A stretch of DNA of 64,000 bases, from positions 79,526 to 143,525 of the forward strand of contig NZ_LN868936.1 in the NCBI RefSeq assembly GCF_001244735.1, read 5' to 3'. Shown here piece by piece: positions 40,344 to 49,770 of the stretch. The translations under genes were made by a program, and so were the position numbers. Source of the stretch: Bacillus andreraoultii. Its GTDB lineage: Bacteria > Bacillota > Bacilli > Bacillales > Caldibacillaceae. The stretch's first letter is position 1; every line of letters begins with the position of its first letter. The notes under the pieces were generated by a model that saw nothing but the letters and a program-made list of their open reading frames with translations, was not told where the DNA came from and searched no databases.

Positions 40344-40359
40344 GCTTGTACGTATATAT
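40344..40359. promoter_or_regulatory. AraR-type box 2 upstream of the CUT2 importer
   Basis: GCTTGTACGTATATAT matches the AraR consensus at 12 of 16 positions, including TTGTACGTA. It is about 105 bp from box 1, near ten helical turns, compatible with cooperative binding and looping as known for AraR. A palindrome GAAACGTTTC lies beside it at 40331-40340. Confidence 0.5.
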
Positions 40360-40412
40360 ACGTGATCAATTATTTACTTTTTAAAAATCACTCTTAAAAT
40401 ATAAAACAATAA

Positions 40413-40450
40413 AAAAGTAACAGGGATTGCAAATTATCCTGTTACTTTTT
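40413..40450 (-). terminator. Terminator after araR
   Basis: AAAAAGTAACAGG and CCTGTTACTTTTTT (minus strand) form a 12-bp stem followed by a T run. It lies directly past the araR stop. Confidence 0.9.
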
Positions 40451-40458
40451 AGATTTTA

Positions 40459-41598
40459 TTACCCTACCTGTATATTACTCTCTTTTTTATTCAAATCTTT
40501 TGTAGAATTTCTAACAACTATTTCAGGTTGAAATACATACGAATTTAGTTGGTCTTCTTTTAGCTTCGAAGCCTTTCCATACTGGATTAAATTTATTATC
40601 ATATCAGCAGCCATCTCGCCAAGGGCACTTTTTGGATGCTCAATCGTTGTCAGTTTCACTTCTGATACCTCTGAAAGAAATGAGTTATCAAAGCCCACGA
40701 TTGAGATGTCATCTGGTACTTGTAAATTATTTTGTCTTATAACATCTAGTAATTTCATTGACAGTTCATCGTTATAACAAATGATTCCGCTTGGTCGTTC
40801 TGATGTGCCTGTTAGGACTTTTTGTAAAACTTCTACAGGTTTTGTATTCTTCTCGGCTGTTGTATATGTGATGATATTTTTCGGATTAATTGGTAGTCCA
40901 TACTCTCTATGTGCTTTAATAAAACCTTTCATCCGCTTATTCCCTTGAATGTCATCTGTTTTAAAAAATCCTAGTATATTTTTATGCCCGGATTTAATTA
41001 AATGCTCTGCTTGCAAAAATCCGCCTTTCTCATCATTAATCGTAACGCTAATGGGTTCAAGTTCATCGTAATAAGCATTAATCATAACATAGGGAATGTT
41101 TAATGCTTCCAGATTTAAATAGTAATTTATATTAGGATTGGCTATTGCACTCTTTGTAGGTTCAACAATAACCCCGTCAAATCGTTGCTCAATAATTGTT
41201 TCTAATATTCGCCTTTCATTCTCGTGATCATTATTCGTACTAAAAAGACTAACTTGATAGCCTTCCTTACTTAAAACACTTTCAGCACCCCGAATGATCG
41301 ACGGGAATATATAATCAGAAATATAGGTAACAATAATTGCGACATTCTTTTTATTGGTTTCATTAGATGGGCCTGGGTTCGCTAACTTATCGGAAACGTA
41401 TGTTCCTGAACCTTGTTCCTTATATAATAGGCCTTCACTAACTAAATCACCTAAAGCCAGCCTAACCGTATGTCTACTAACATTAAATTGCTTCATCAGT
41501 TCACTTTCTGAACTAATTTTCTGGTGCGGCTCAAAGGTACCGTCCAATACTTTTGATTTGATCCAATTTTTAACCATACCATATTTCGTTTGGCTCAT
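40459..41598 (-). CDS. araR: Arabinose repressor AraR (GntR/LacI hybrid)
   Basis: 379 residues from the ATG at 41598, after AAAGGAGG; a longer frame upstream lacks a site. N-terminal GntR-type winged helix (about 1-70; SSESELMKQFNVSRHTVRLAL, EQGSGTYV) joined to a LacI/GalR-type effector domain (about 80-360), the hallmark architecture of AraR. It releases its operators when L-arabinose binds. AraR-type boxes are found upstream of araR itself, the CUT2 importer and araB. Confidence 0.93.
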   Translation of the reverse strand: MSQTKYGMVKNWIKSKVLDGTFEPHQKISSESELMKQFNVSRHTVRLALGDLVSEGLLYKEQGSGTYVSDKLANPGPSNETNKKNVAIIVTYISDYIFPSIIRGAESVLSKEGYQVSLFSTNNDHENERRILETIIEQRFDGVIVEPTKSAIANPNINYYLNLEALNIPYVMINAYYDELEPISVTINDEKGGFLQAEHLIKSGHKNILGFFKTDDIQGNKRMKGFIKAHREYGLPINPKNIITYTTAEKNTKPVEVLQKVLTGTSERPSGIICYNDELSMKLLDVIRQNNLQVPDDISIVGFDNSFLSEVSEVKLTTIEHPKSALGEMAADMIINLIQYGKASKLKEDQLNSYVFQPEIVVRNSTKDLNKKESNIQVG

Positions 41599-41717
41599 AT
41601 AAATTAACACCTCCTTTAAAGATTTACTTATATGCACAATAAGTAGCATATCATAAAATGAAAATGAAAATAAAATATAAATTTATTACTATCCTATAAA
41701 GTAGAAGGGTACAAATT

Positions 41718-41731
41718 TGTAAACGCTATCA
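41718..41731. promoter_or_regulatory. cre site upstream of araR
   Basis: TGTAAACGCTATCA fits the cre consensus at every defined position. It lies 120 bp upstream of the araR start, between the gene and its AraR-type boxes. Confidence 0.7.
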
Positions 41732-41776
41732 TATAATAAGTTAGCTTTACAATTTTTTATCAATCTATAGACAACC

Positions 41777-41792
41777 ATTTGTACGTATAATA
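41777..41792. promoter_or_regulatory. AraR box upstream of araR, proximal
   Basis: ATTTGTACGTATAATA has a perfect left half and core of the AraR consensus ATTTGTACGTACAAAT. With the box at 41820 it forms a pair 43 bp apart, about four helical turns, as in cooperative AraR operators. Confidence 0.65.
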
Positions 41793-41819
41793 TTAATCCA
41801 TATACCCTATTCTAATGTA

Positions 41820-41835
41820 AATTGTACGTACATTC
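41820..41835. promoter_or_regulatory. AraR box upstream of araR, distal
   Basis: AATTGTACGTACATTC contains the full TTGTACGTACA core of the AraR consensus. It indicates autoregulation of araR. Confidence 0.65.
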
Positions 41836-41871
41836 AATATAATTTATATGTTATTTATATTTCTAATCACG

Positions 41872-41905
41872 AAAAAGCACAGCTGAATAACAGCCGTGCT
41901 TTTTG
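41872..41905 (-). terminator. Terminator after the AI-2E-family gene
   Basis: AAAAAGCACGGCTG and CAGCTGTGCTTTTT (minus strand) form a strong stem with a short loop and T run, directly past the stop. Confidence 0.9.
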
Positions 41906-41911
41906 CAATTT

Positions 41912-42937
41912 TTATTCTCCATTCTTCACAGCATCAACTGTTTTTACACCCAATACATCCAATAAAAATACAAAAATTGGAATTCCTAAAATCAACCCCC
42001 AAACTCCAAAGAAGTGTTCTCCAAAAATCAAGATGATAAATGTATAAAATACCGGCAAATTCGTCTTTGATGACATGAGTTTCGGGTTCAGAATATAAGC
42101 CTCAATGGCATGGACAACAGCAATCATAATGAGCACATAAATTACTTTCATAAACCCGCCAATACTATATGCAATAATGGTTAATGGAATTAAAGAAATA
42201 ATGACACCAGCAACCGGAATGAGCCCGAGAATAAAGACTAAAATTGCCAGTGCAAACAATTGTGGAAAGCCAAATAGCCATAGGAATAATGTCGTGATGA
42301 CTGTATTGATTGTTGCAATCATAAATTGAGCTTCGATTACTTTACCGAATGTGCTAACAAATTTACTACCGAAATATTCTAACTCGGCATAGAAAGAACT
42401 TACTTTACTTTGCTTGAATTTACTCGTAAAGTTGATGATCCTTTCTTTTTCAAGCAGGAAGAATAAACTTAAGATGAGAGCCAACAAAATTTGAATCCCG
42501 GTTGTACTTATATCATTCAGTGATTTTACTAAAAACGATACACCTAAATTGATGTAATCCGTTATTTCATATTTTTGAAGGAGATCATAAATATAAATTA
42601 ATACTTGATTATCGGTTGCTAATGGTTTTGAATAAAAGGCTGTTAATTGATTAATTAGTTGTGAAATTTCATTAACTAATACAGGTAAGTATTTCACCGC
42701 TCCGTACGTTAATCCAGAAACGGCAAATGTATAGAGCAATAAGACTGTGACTTTTCGATTAATGGGAACGTATTTGGAAATGAAACGTTCTAATCCATTA
42801 ATTAAAAAGGAAAATATGAATGTGAGTAAAATAATATTAATAATACTCCGTAGCAAATAAATAATAAACATAAGAATGGCGAAAATCAGAAACCTTTTAA
42901 CACCTTTTCTTTGAAATAAACGAATAACCTCTTCCAC
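41912..42937 (-). CDS. AI-2E family transporter (PerM/YtvI-like)
   Basis: 341 residues starting at a GTG, 7 bases after AGGACGG. Seven or eight hydrophobic segments, with an amphipathic extracytoplasmic region (about 85-145) and the family-type segment LFGFPQLFALAILVFILGLIPVAG split by a short loop; a GLILGIPIFVFLLD stretch lies near the C-terminus. Members export small molecules or act in ion exchange; the solute here is unknown. It is a single gene and not clearly linked to the sugar loci. Confidence 0.85.
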   Translation of the reverse strand: MEEVIRLFQRKGVKRFLIFAILMFIIYLLRSIINIILLTFIFSFLINGLERFISKYVPINRKVTVLLLYTFAVSGLTYGAVKYLPVLVNEISQLINQLTAFYSKPLATDNQVLIYIYDLLQKYEITDYINLGVSFLVKSLNDISTTGIQILLALILSLFFLLEKERIINFTSKFKQSKVSSFYAELEYFGSKFVSTFGKVIEAQFMIATINTVITTLFLWLFGFPQLFALAILVFILGLIPVAGVIISLIPLTIIAYSIGGFMKVIYVLIMIAVVHAIEAYILNPKLMSSKTNLPVFYTFIILIFGEHFFGVWGLILGIPIFVFLLDVLGVKTVDAVKNGE

Positions 42938-43171
42938 TTATCAGCCGTCCTATCTAAAAATGATTATTTTCGTAGATGATTTTGTTAATTTTCCGATATC
43001 TCACCACCTACATTCCCTACTTTTATTTTAACACATTTCAGCTTGTCTATTTTTTTATTTATCACTTTTTTCACATGTTTTTTAAAAAAGGCTCTGTTAA
43101 AGTTAGCTGTTGATTATTTGATATACAGGAACTTATGTTCTATAATAAGATTATCATTATTAAAGTTGGTG

Positions 43172-44221
43172 ATGACGATGAGAGCAACTGTTATTCTTAA
43201 AGCCATTCAAAAACTAAATCCAGCAGAAAAACATCGATTACGAGAATATTTAATTGATGCACTTACAGCATCCTCCTCAACAGGAACCGTTCTTCAAGAA
43301 ATATCTGAGCGTAAAAACAAGAATGGTTATCGTTGTCCAGATTGTGAATCGGAGCATATTGTTCGGTTTGGAAAATATTCAACTATCGTTGAAGGAGAAG
43401 AAGTTAAAAAGCAACGTTATCGATGCAAAGCGTGTAAAAAGACATTTACCGACCTTACACATACAGCTTTATATCGAACTCGTCGTCTTAACCAATGGAT
43501 GAAGTTTATCGAGTGTATGATAGAAGGATATTCATTACGTAAGTCTGCTGAATTGATTGGCAATGTTACTCACGTCACATTATTTTATTGGAGACACAAG
43601 CTCTTATCTTCGTTAAAACAATTGGAAATATCAAACTTTGAAGGTATCGTTGAAATGGACGAGACCTATTTCTTGTACTCAGAAAAAGGACAGAGAAAAA
43701 TTAAAGATAGAAAGCCCCGCAAGCGTGGTGGTTCTGCAAAGAAACGTGGTATAAGCAATGAACAAGTATGTGTTCTAGTTGCAAGGGACCGTGACAAAAT
43801 GACTTTTTCACAGGTATTAGGAATGGGTAGATTAACAAAAGAACAATTGGACAAAGCTATCGGTCATAAACTTTCAAGTGAAAATATATTATGTACCGAT
43901 TCTTGGCGTGCCTTTAAAACATACGCTGCTGAAAAAGGAATGGTTATTTATCAATTCAAGTCTGATGGTAAGGTTCGTACAAAGGGGTTATACCATATTC
44001 AGAACGTCAATAATTACCATCGAAGGCTTAAAGGATGGATACAACGATTTAACGGTGTTGCTACTAAGTACCTAAACAATTACCTTGTCTGGTTTCAGGT
44101 ATTAGAAAGCATTCAACATCAAAGAAATGAAGTCACGATGAATGACTTGATTATTAGAGGGAACTTAACACAAAATTCGGAAACCTTTGATACAATTAGG
44201 TTAAATAAAATTGTGATATAA
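43172..44221 (+). CDS. IS1595-type transposase
   Basis: 349 residues from the ATG at 43172 (an ATG two codons later is equally possible; the site is weak). The reading frame is open further upstream but runs through the left inverted repeat. N-terminal zinc ribbon CPDCESEH...CKACKKTF (about 55-95), then an ISXO2-type DDE domain with Asp in IVEMDETYF, Asp in ILCTDSWRAF and an NNYHRRLKGW segment that supplies the last catalytic residues. Catalyses movement of the surrounding element. No frameshift or stop is seen, so it appears intact. Confidence 0.9.
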   Translation: MTMRATVILKAIQKLNPAEKHRLREYLIDALTASSSTGTVLQEISERKNKNGYRCPDCESEHIVRFGKYSTIVEGEEVKKQRYRCKACKKTFTDLTHTALYRTRRLNQWMKFIECMIEGYSLRKSAELIGNVTHVTLFYWRHKLLSSLKQLEISNFEGIVEMDETYFLYSEKGQRKIKDRKPRKRGGSAKKRGISNEQVCVLVARDRDKMTFSQVLGMGRLTKEQLDKAIGHKLSSENILCTDSWRAFKTYAAEKGMVIYQFKSDGKVRTKGLYHIQNVNNYHRRLKGWIQRFNGVATKYLNNYLVWFQVLESIQHQRNEVTMNDLIIRGNLTQNSETFDTIRLNKIVI

Positions 44222-44292
44222 CATTGTTTCTTATCCAACGTATCGGGCAGATTAGTGGGAAGAGCTATTACGGTATAAAAGGGGGACAAAAA

Positions 44293-44844
44293 ATGGAAAC
44301 AAAAAAACTGCCAAAAGTAATACTAAGAGAATTAACTCTTGATGATGTCGAAGACCGATATCAATGGTGTTTAGATAAAGAAGTAACAAAACATTTAAAT
44401 ATGCCAGATAAATATCCACCATTTAGCAGAGAAGAAACTCTAAATTGGATTAAGATGTGCATTGAAAAAACAAATGGATATGAACAAAAAGCGATAGTAA
44501 CTGAACAGGGTAAACATATAGGTTGGATTGACCTGAAAAACATCGATAAATTAAACAAACACGCCGAATTAGGCATAGCAATAGGTGATAAAAACTATTG
44601 GGGAAAAGGGTATGGATTATCTGCGATGCAAGAAATGCTTTTGTGGGGGTTTAATGAATTAGAACTTAACAAGATTTGGCTTAGAGTTGAGGTTGATAAT
44701 GAAAGAGCCATAAAATCTTATAAACGAATGGGTTATGTCGAAGAAGGTATTTTGAGACAAGACCGATTAAGAAATAAAAAATTTGTTGACCGTTTAAGAT
44801 TGAGTATTCTTAAAGATGAGTTCTTCAGCAAAAGAAAGTTTTAG
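44293..44844 (+). CDS. GNAT family N-acetyltransferase (IS passenger)
   Basis: 183 residues from the ATG at 44293, 7 bases after GGGGG; the frame is open upstream without a site. RimJ/RimL-like GNAT fold: RELTLDDVEDRYQW at the N-terminus, acetyl-CoA-binding motif A ELGIAIGDKNYWGKGYG (about 95-112) and RVEVDNERAIKSYKRMGY near the C-terminus. It lies between the transposase gene and the right inverted repeat, so it moves with the element. The target could be a protein N-terminus, a small molecule or an antibiotic; the sequence does not decide. Confidence 0.85.
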   Translation: METKKLPKVILRELTLDDVEDRYQWCLDKEVTKHLNMPDKYPPFSREETLNWIKMCIEKTNGYEQKAIVTEQGKHIGWIDLKNIDKLNKHAELGIAIGDKNYWGKGYGLSAMQEMLLWGFNELELNKIWLRVEVDNERAIKSYKRMGYVEEGILRQDRLRNKKFVDRLRLSILKDEFFSKRKF

Positions 44845-44871
44845 TTGAATAAGACTATATTACAAGATAGA

Positions 44872-44905
44872 ACTTCCAGATAATTGGAAGTTCTTATTTT
44901 TTCTT
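44872..44905 (+). terminator. Terminator of the passenger gene, inside the IS
   Basis: GAACTTCCA and TGGAAGTTC form a 9-bp stem with a 6-base loop, followed by TTATTTTTTC. It lies 28 bp past the acetyltransferase stop and before the right inverted repeat. Confidence 0.9.
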
Positions 44906-44933
44906 TATATCAACATTAAACTTTAACAGAGCC

Positions 44934-44972
44934 TTAAAAAAAGAAAGAGGTCCTGAAAAACTCAGGAACCTC
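44934..44972 (-). terminator. Phosphoketolase terminator adjoining the IS insertion
   Basis: GAGGTTCCTGAG and TCAGGACCTC (minus strand) form the hairpin, followed by TTTCTTTTTTTAA, the last part of which is the IS target duplication. Termination capacity appears to be kept. Confidence 0.85.
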
Positions 44973-44988
44973 ACTAAGTTCATGATAA

Positions 44989-47361
44989 TTATTTTACGCT
45001 TTCCCATTTCCAATTTTCCACTTCTGGTAAATCTTTTCCTTCGTCACGAATGTATTGATTATGTTTTGCAATCATACCGTTCATTTCTTGTACAATATGG
45101 GCATATTTAGCAGCATTTGGTAAGTTCTTTACTACTGATTTCACAAGGTCAAAGCGATCCATTTGGTTTAATACACGCATATCGAACGGTGTTGTAATAT
45201 CCCCATTTTCACGATAACCATGTACATGTAAATTACGATTATGACGATCAAAGAATAGGTCTCTAACTAGACCTTCATAACCATGGAAAGCAAAAATAAC
45301 TGGTTTATCTTTCGTGAAGTACATATCAAATTCTTCATGGGATAGGCCACGAGGATCTAAGTTTTGACTTCTTAATTTCAAGATATCGACAACATTGATG
45401 TAGCGCACTTTTAAATTAGGTAATTTTTTATTTAAAATGGAAATAGCAGCTAAGCTTTCAATTGTTGGTTCCGTACCGGAAGACGCAATAACTACATCAG
45501 GTTCTTCTCCGTGGTCAGTACTTGCCCAATCAATCATTTTCAAACCATAATCCACGAGTTCTTTTGCTTCTTCAGGAGTGAACCATTGTGCACGTGGATG
45601 TTTTGATGATACAACTAAGTTAATTTTTTGACGATCATTTAAAATTTTATCGAATACAGCAAGAAGCGTATTCGCATCAGCTGGTAAATACTCACGAATA
45701 AATTCAGGCTTTTTATCAGCAAGATGGCCTAATAAACCCGGATCTTGGTGTGTATATCCATTATGATCTTGTTGGAACACGGTTGATGTAGCAACAACAT
45801 TCAATGAAGGAATATTTGTACGCCATGGTTGCTCAGTTGCCTTCCGTAGCCATTTGAAATGTTGAGTAAGCATGGAGTCAACGACACGTAAAAATGCTTC
45901 ATAACTGACAAAAATACCATGACGACCAGTTAATACATAGCCTTCTAACATACCTTCAGCTTGGTGCTCGGATAATTGAGAGTCAATTACGCGACCATGT
46001 GATTTTAAATATTCATCATTCGGTTCTTCAATATCCGCTAACCATTGACGTTTTGTCTCTTCAAAAACAGGTGCTAGGCGGTTAGAAGCTGTTTCATCGG
46101 GTCCAAAAATACGGAAATTATGGTTCTCTCTATTTAATTTAATAACATCTTTCAAATATTCACCTAAAATAAGCATATCTTGTTTTTCAATTTGCCCAGG
46201 AACTGGAATATCAATCGAATATTCACGGAAATCAGGTAAGCGAAGATCTCTAATCCGTTTACCAGGGTTTGTGACAGGGTTCATCGCCATCCGTTTATCA
46301 CCTTTAGGTGCCATATCCGCAATTTCAGGAAGTAGATGAGCATCATCATCAAATAATTCTTCAGGTCGATAGCTCTTCATCCACGCTTCTAACTCTGGTG
46401 CGTGCTCGGTATGATTTTGATCAACAGGAATAGGAACTTGGTGAGCACGGAATGAATTTTCAACAGGTACGCCATTCCAATCCTTTGGACCTGTCCACCC
46501 TTTTGGTGCACGAAAGACAATCATAGGCCATATCGGACGAGTTTGGTCCCGATTTTCGCGTGCATTTTTTTGGATTGCTTGAATTTTCTCAATGACTCCA
46601 TCCAATGCTGCAGCCATTTTTACATGCATTTCTTCAGGATCTTCACCTTCAACAAAAATTGGTTTCCAACCCATACCTTCAAAATACTTCGTTAACTCTT
46701 CATTGTCTACCCGAGATAGGATTGTTGGGTTACTAATTTTGAATCCATTTAAGTTTAAAATTGGCAATAACGCACCATCACGAATTGGGTTAATAAAACG
46801 ATTTGAGAACCAAGATGCTGCCAGTGGACCAGTTTCTGCTTCTCCATCACCAACGACTACAGCTGCAATCAAATCAGGGTTATCAAGAATAGCCCCTGTT
46901 CCATGTGATAAAGCGTAACCTAGTTCTCCACCTTCATGAATGGATCCTGGTGTTTCTGGAGCGGCATGTGAGGCAACTCCACCCGGGAATGAAAATTGTT
47001 TGAATAATTTTTTCATCCCTTCAACATCTTGAGATATTTCGGGATAAATTTCACTATAACTGCCATCTAGGTAGGAATTAGAAACCATCACCTGTCCACC
47101 ATGTCCTGGACCTTCTACATAAAACATATTTAAATCATATTTATTAATAACCCGATTTAAATGTGCATAAATAAAGTTTTGACCAGCAATGGTACCCCAG
47201 TGTCCAATTGGTTTTACTTTTATATCCATCGCTTTTAATGGTTCTTTCAATAAAGGATTATCTTTTAGGTAAAGTTGTCCAACTGAAATATAGTTTGCTG
47301 CACGCCAATAAGCATCTACTTTATCTAAATAAGCTTTTGAAGAATAATCGATATTTGTCAT
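44989..47361 (-). CDS. xfp: Xylulose-5-phosphate/fructose-6-phosphate phosphoketolase
   Basis: 790 residues from the ATG at 47361, 7 bases after AAGAGGTG; an ATG six codons upstream overlaps that site. Thiamine-diphosphate enzyme with the two phosphoketolase signatures [15 protein letters not shown] and [14 protein letters not shown] and the [12 protein letters not shown] segment. It splits xylulose 5-phosphate with phosphate into acetyl phosphate and glyceraldehyde 3-phosphate. Lying 250 bp downstream of araA, it offers a direct exit for pentose phosphates. A half-match to an AraR box lies upstream. Confidence 0.95.
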   Translation of the reverse strand: MTNIDYSSKAYLDKVDAYWRAANYISVGQLYLKDNPLLKEPLKAMDIKVKPIGHWGTIAGQNFIYAHLNRVINKYDLNMFYVEGPGHGGQVMVSNSYLDGSYSEIYPEISQDVEGMKKLFKQFSFPGGVASHAAPETPGSIHEGGELGYALSHGTGAILDNPDLIAAVVVGDGEAETGPLAASWFSNRFINPIRDGALLPILNLNGFKISNPTILSRVDNEELTKYFEGMGWKPIFVEGEDPEEMHVKMAAALDGVIEKIQAIQKNARENRDQTRPIWPMIVFRAPKGWTGPKDWNGVPVENSFRAHQVPIPVDQNHTEHAPELEAWMKSYRPEELFDDDAHLLPEIADMAPKGDKRMAMNPVTNPGKRIRDLRLPDFREYSIDIPVPGQIEKQDMLILGEYLKDVIKLNRENHNFRIFGPDETASNRLAPVFEETKRQWLADIEEPNDEYLKSHGRVIDSQLSEHQAEGMLEGYVLTGRHGIFVSYEAFLRVVDSMLTQHFKWLRKATEQPWRTNIPSLNVVATSTVFQQDHNGYTHQDPGLLGHLADKKPEFIREYLPADANTLLAVFDKILNDRQKINLVVSSKHPRAQWFTPEEAKELVDYGLKMIDWASTDHGEEPDVVIASSGTEPTIESLAAISILNKKLPNLKVRYINVVDILKLRSQNLDPRGLSHEEFDMYFTKDKPVIFAFHGYEGLVRDLFFDRHNRNLHVHGYRENGDITTPFDMRVLNQMDRFDLVKSVVKNLPNAAKYAHIVQEMNGMIAKHNQYIRDEGKDLPEVENWKWESVK

Positions 47362-47444
47362 TATTGTACACCTCTTCATAAAATGGCTTAATTATGGAAA
47401 CAAATCCAAGGTAAATATGGTACCTGTTCGTTTATGTGGATCGT

Positions 47445-47460
47445 TGATTTAGGTACAAAT
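47445..47460. promoter_or_regulatory. Possible AraR half-box upstream of xfp
   Basis: TGATTTAGGTACAAAT has a perfect right half (GTACAAAT) of the AraR consensus but a poor left half, 11 of 16 matches in all. It lies 84 bp upstream of the phosphoketolase start. Confidence 0.3.
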
Positions 47461-47559
47461 ATATCTTACCATAGATCTTCATTTCCTTTATCATATAAAC
47501 TTCTATCTATCCGACGAAAATGCTGTCAACCTTCCATCTTAGTTATTGCGGATAACCCT

Positions 47560-47597
47560 ACTCCGATTCAATCATCCGTAATCATTCGAATCGGAGT
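47560..47597 (-). terminator. Hairpin after araA
   Basis: ACTCCGATTC and GAATCGGAGT form a perfect 10-bp stem with an 18-base loop, extended by GGGTT/AACCC arms, 15 bp past the araA stop. No T run follows, so it may be a processing or partial terminator site before xfp. Confidence 0.6.
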
Positions 47598-47611
47598 AAG
47601 TAAACCCAAAT

Positions 47612-49036
47612 TTATTTAATATTAACTACTTCAAGTCCGACCATCTTTGCAAAATCTTCAATTTGTTCAGCTGTTACATTAAATGATAAAACTGTGTGAT
47701 GTCCGCCACCATTTTTAATCCATTCACGTACACCGTGTTCAAAGCCACATTTTGGTGTCCACATTTGGCGTGCAACTGGAAGGTGTGGAGCCGGCTCTTC
47801 TGGCTTTTTACCTTCAACTTCATACATCACTAATTTAAATTGTGTACCAAAATCGGAAATACACAAGTTTACAGCCTCTCCATCTAGTCCATCAAAGACT
47901 AAACGAGCTGGGTCCTCTCTATCGCCAATACCTAGAGGATGAACTTCTACCCGAATTTTCGTACTTGATAAAGTCGGATCAACTTCCAACATATGCGCAC
48001 CAAGAATGGCCTCTTTTCCTTTTACTAAGTCGTAAGTATAATCCTCCATAAAACCTGTTCTTTCATTATGTGCCATGATTTTAAGTAATCGAGTGAGAGC
48101 CGCTGTTTTCCAATCTCCTTCTCCAGCGAACCCATAACCTTCTGCGTTCAGACGTTGAACAGCCATTCCAGGTAATTGCTTCATGCCCCAAAGATCTTCA
48201 AAGTTTGTAGAAAATGCTGTATAGCCAGCACGTTCTAAAAATCTTCTTAATGCAATTTCTATTTTTATTTGTTCTTTTACATGTTCTTCAAAGAATGTAG
48301 GATCATTATGACCAATAACAAACTCATACATTTCTTGGCATTCTTTATATGTTTCTTCTATTTCTTCAGGAGTTACTTTCTCCATTTCTGCTACTAAGTC
48401 ACCGATACCATAGTAGTCAACAGTCCAACCAAACTGGATTTGTGCTTCAATCTTATCCCCATCCGTTACAGCAACGTTTCTCATATTGTCACCAAAGCGA
48501 GCGACTTTTATATTGAAACTTTCATTATAAGCAACAGCTACATCCATCCATTTACATATTTTTTCTTGGACTTCTTCATCTTTCCAATGCCCAACGACCA
48601 CTTTATTATTTTTATTCAAACGGGCATTAATATAGCCGTATTCTCGGTCCCCATGGGCGCTTTGATGCAAGTTCATGTAGTCCATATCAATTGTTTTCCA
48701 AGGAATTGTATTTAAATATTGTGTTGCGAGGTGAAGTAATGGTTTTTGTAATAATTTTGTACCACGTATCCAGTTTTTAGCAGGAGAAAACGTGTGCATC
48801 CATGTGATAACCCCTGCTACATTGTCATTATAGTTTACTTCTTTCATTACTTGTGTAATACTATCAGCCGTTGTAGCCACTGTTTTAAAAACGATTGGAT
48901 ATGGAAGGTTACCGTTTTTATTTAATTCAGCAATAATTTCTTCTGTATCCTCTTTTACCGATTGTAATGCTTCTTCTCCATATAAATGTTGACTTCCTAC
49001 AACAAACCAAAACTCGTAATCTTTTATTTTTAACAT
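47612..49036 (-). CDS. araA: L-arabinose isomerase
   Basis: 474 residues, full length for AraA. The N-terminal [18 protein letters not shown] and the central [13 protein letters not shown] and [13 protein letters not shown] segments are typical; the metal-binding Glu and His residues fall in [14 protein letters not shown]-like and [15 protein letters not shown] segments. It converts L-arabinose to L-ribulose with Mn2+. AGGAGG lies 7 bases before the ATG. Third gene of araB-araD-araA. Confidence 0.95.
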   Translation of the reverse strand: MLKIKDYEFWFVVGSQHLYGEEALQSVKEDTEEIIAELNKNGNLPYPIVFKTVATTADSITQVMKEVNYNDNVAGVITWMHTFSPAKNWIRGTKLLQKPLLHLATQYLNTIPWKTIDMDYMNLHQSAHGDREYGYINARLNKNNKVVVGHWKDEEVQEKICKWMDVAVAYNESFNIKVARFGDNMRNVAVTDGDKIEAQIQFGWTVDYYGIGDLVAEMEKVTPEEIEETYKECQEMYEFVIGHNDPTFFEEHVKEQIKIEIALRRFLERAGYTAFSTNFEDLWGMKQLPGMAVQRLNAEGYGFAGEGDWKTAALTRLLKIMAHNERTGFMEDYTYDLVKGKEAILGAHMLEVDPTLSSTKIRVEVHPLGIGDREDPARLVFDGLDGEAVNLCISDFGTQFKLVMYEVEGKKPEEPAPHLPVARQMWTPKCGFEHGVREWIKNGGGHHTVLSFNVTAEQIEDFAKMVGLEVVNIK

Positions 49037-49068
49037 TGGAAAGCCTCCTGCCTGAGTAATTTTGTCAT

Positions 49069-49767
49069 TTATTTTTGTCCGTAGTACGCATTTTTTCCAT
49101 GTTTTCTTAAATAATGTTTGTCTAATAAATATTGATCCATGTCAATTTTATGTGGATTTAGTTGTAATGTACGGTATGTCATTTTCGCAACCTCTTCTAG
49201 AACAACAGAATTGTGCACGGCATCATGGGCTGATTTCCCCCATGTAAAAGGTCCATGGTCATTGACTAAAACGGCCGGAACTTGATTGGGATCAATATGA
49301 CGAGAACGGAAAGTTTCAACGATGACATCACCTGTTTGTTTTTCATAATCAACAACAACTTCCTCTTCCTTCATCGGACGTGTTACTGGGACAGGTCCAT
49401 AAAATGTGTCTGCATGCGTTGTACCAGCTGCAGGAATATCAAGACCAGCTTGAGCGAAAGTAACAGCCCATGCAGAATGGGTATGGACAATTCCTCCTAA
49501 ACTTGGAAACTCTTTATATAGAACGAGGTGTGTTGCTGTATCACTAGATGGATTTAAATCACCTTCCACTACATTTCCTTCTAAATCTAAGACTACCATT
49601 TGATCTGGGGTCAGTTCCTCATACGGGACACCACTCGGCTTAATGACGACTAAACCACTTTCCCTGTCAATTCCACTAACATTTCCCCATGTAAAAGTGA
49701 CTAAGTTGTACTTTGGGAGAAGCATATTCGCTTCATACACATCAAGTTTTAACTTTTCTAGCATCAT
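49069..49767 (-). CDS. araD: L-ribulose-5-phosphate 4-epimerase
   Basis: 232 residues, class II aldolase/epimerase fold. The metal-binding HTHSAW pair and the later [14 protein letters not shown] segment, plus GNVSG and IKPSGVPYE, match AraD. It converts L-ribulose 5-phosphate to D-xylulose 5-phosphate, which then meets xfp and the pentose-phosphate pathway. It begins 3 bp after araB; AAAGGA supports the first of two adjacent ATGs. Confidence 0.95.
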   Translation of the reverse strand: MMLEKLKLDVYEANMLLPKYNLVTFTWGNVSGIDRESGLVVIKPSGVPYEELTPDQMVVLDLEGNVVEGDLNPSSDTATHLVLYKEFPSLGGIVHTHSAWAVTFAQAGLDIPAAGTTHADTFYGPVPVTRPMKEEEVVVDYEKQTGDVIVETFRSRHIDPNQVPAVLVNDHGPFTWGKSAHDAVHNSVVLEEVAKMTYRTLQLNPHKIDMDQYLLDKHYLRKHGKNAYYGQK

Positions 49768-49770
49768 TTA

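Larger units (their letters stand above)
41599..41911. other. araR upstream regulatory region
   Basis: No gene is seen in this gap between araR and the AI-2E-family gene. It holds a perfect cre match (41718-41731), two AraR-type boxes (41777-41792, 41820-41835) and the terminator of the neighbouring gene (41872-41905). The rest is AT-rich promoter-like sequence. Confidence 0.6.
43090..44933 (+). mobile_element. IS1595-family-like insertion sequence with GNAT passenger gene
   Basis: 1844-bp element. Left end GGCTCTGTTAAAGTTAGCTG and the reverse complement of the right end GGCTCTGTTAAAGTTTAATG share 15 identical leading bases and a further TGTTGAT (22 of 25). An 8-bp target duplication TTAAAAAA flanks it at 43082-43089 and 44934-44941, the duplication length known for IS1595. 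It contains a transposase gene and a GNAT acetyltransferase gene in the same orientation, so the second is a passenger. The ends and duplication are intact, which indicates a recent insertion. It sits in the T tract of the phosphoketolase terminator. Confidence 0.9.

Noticed and set aside
43043-43171. Longer N-terminus for the transposase
   Set aside because: The extension starts outside the element and runs through the left inverted repeat.
44293-44844. GNAT gene as a native chromosomal gene next to an IS
   Set aside because: It lies inside the inverted repeats, and the target duplication places both ends outside it, so it is IS cargo.
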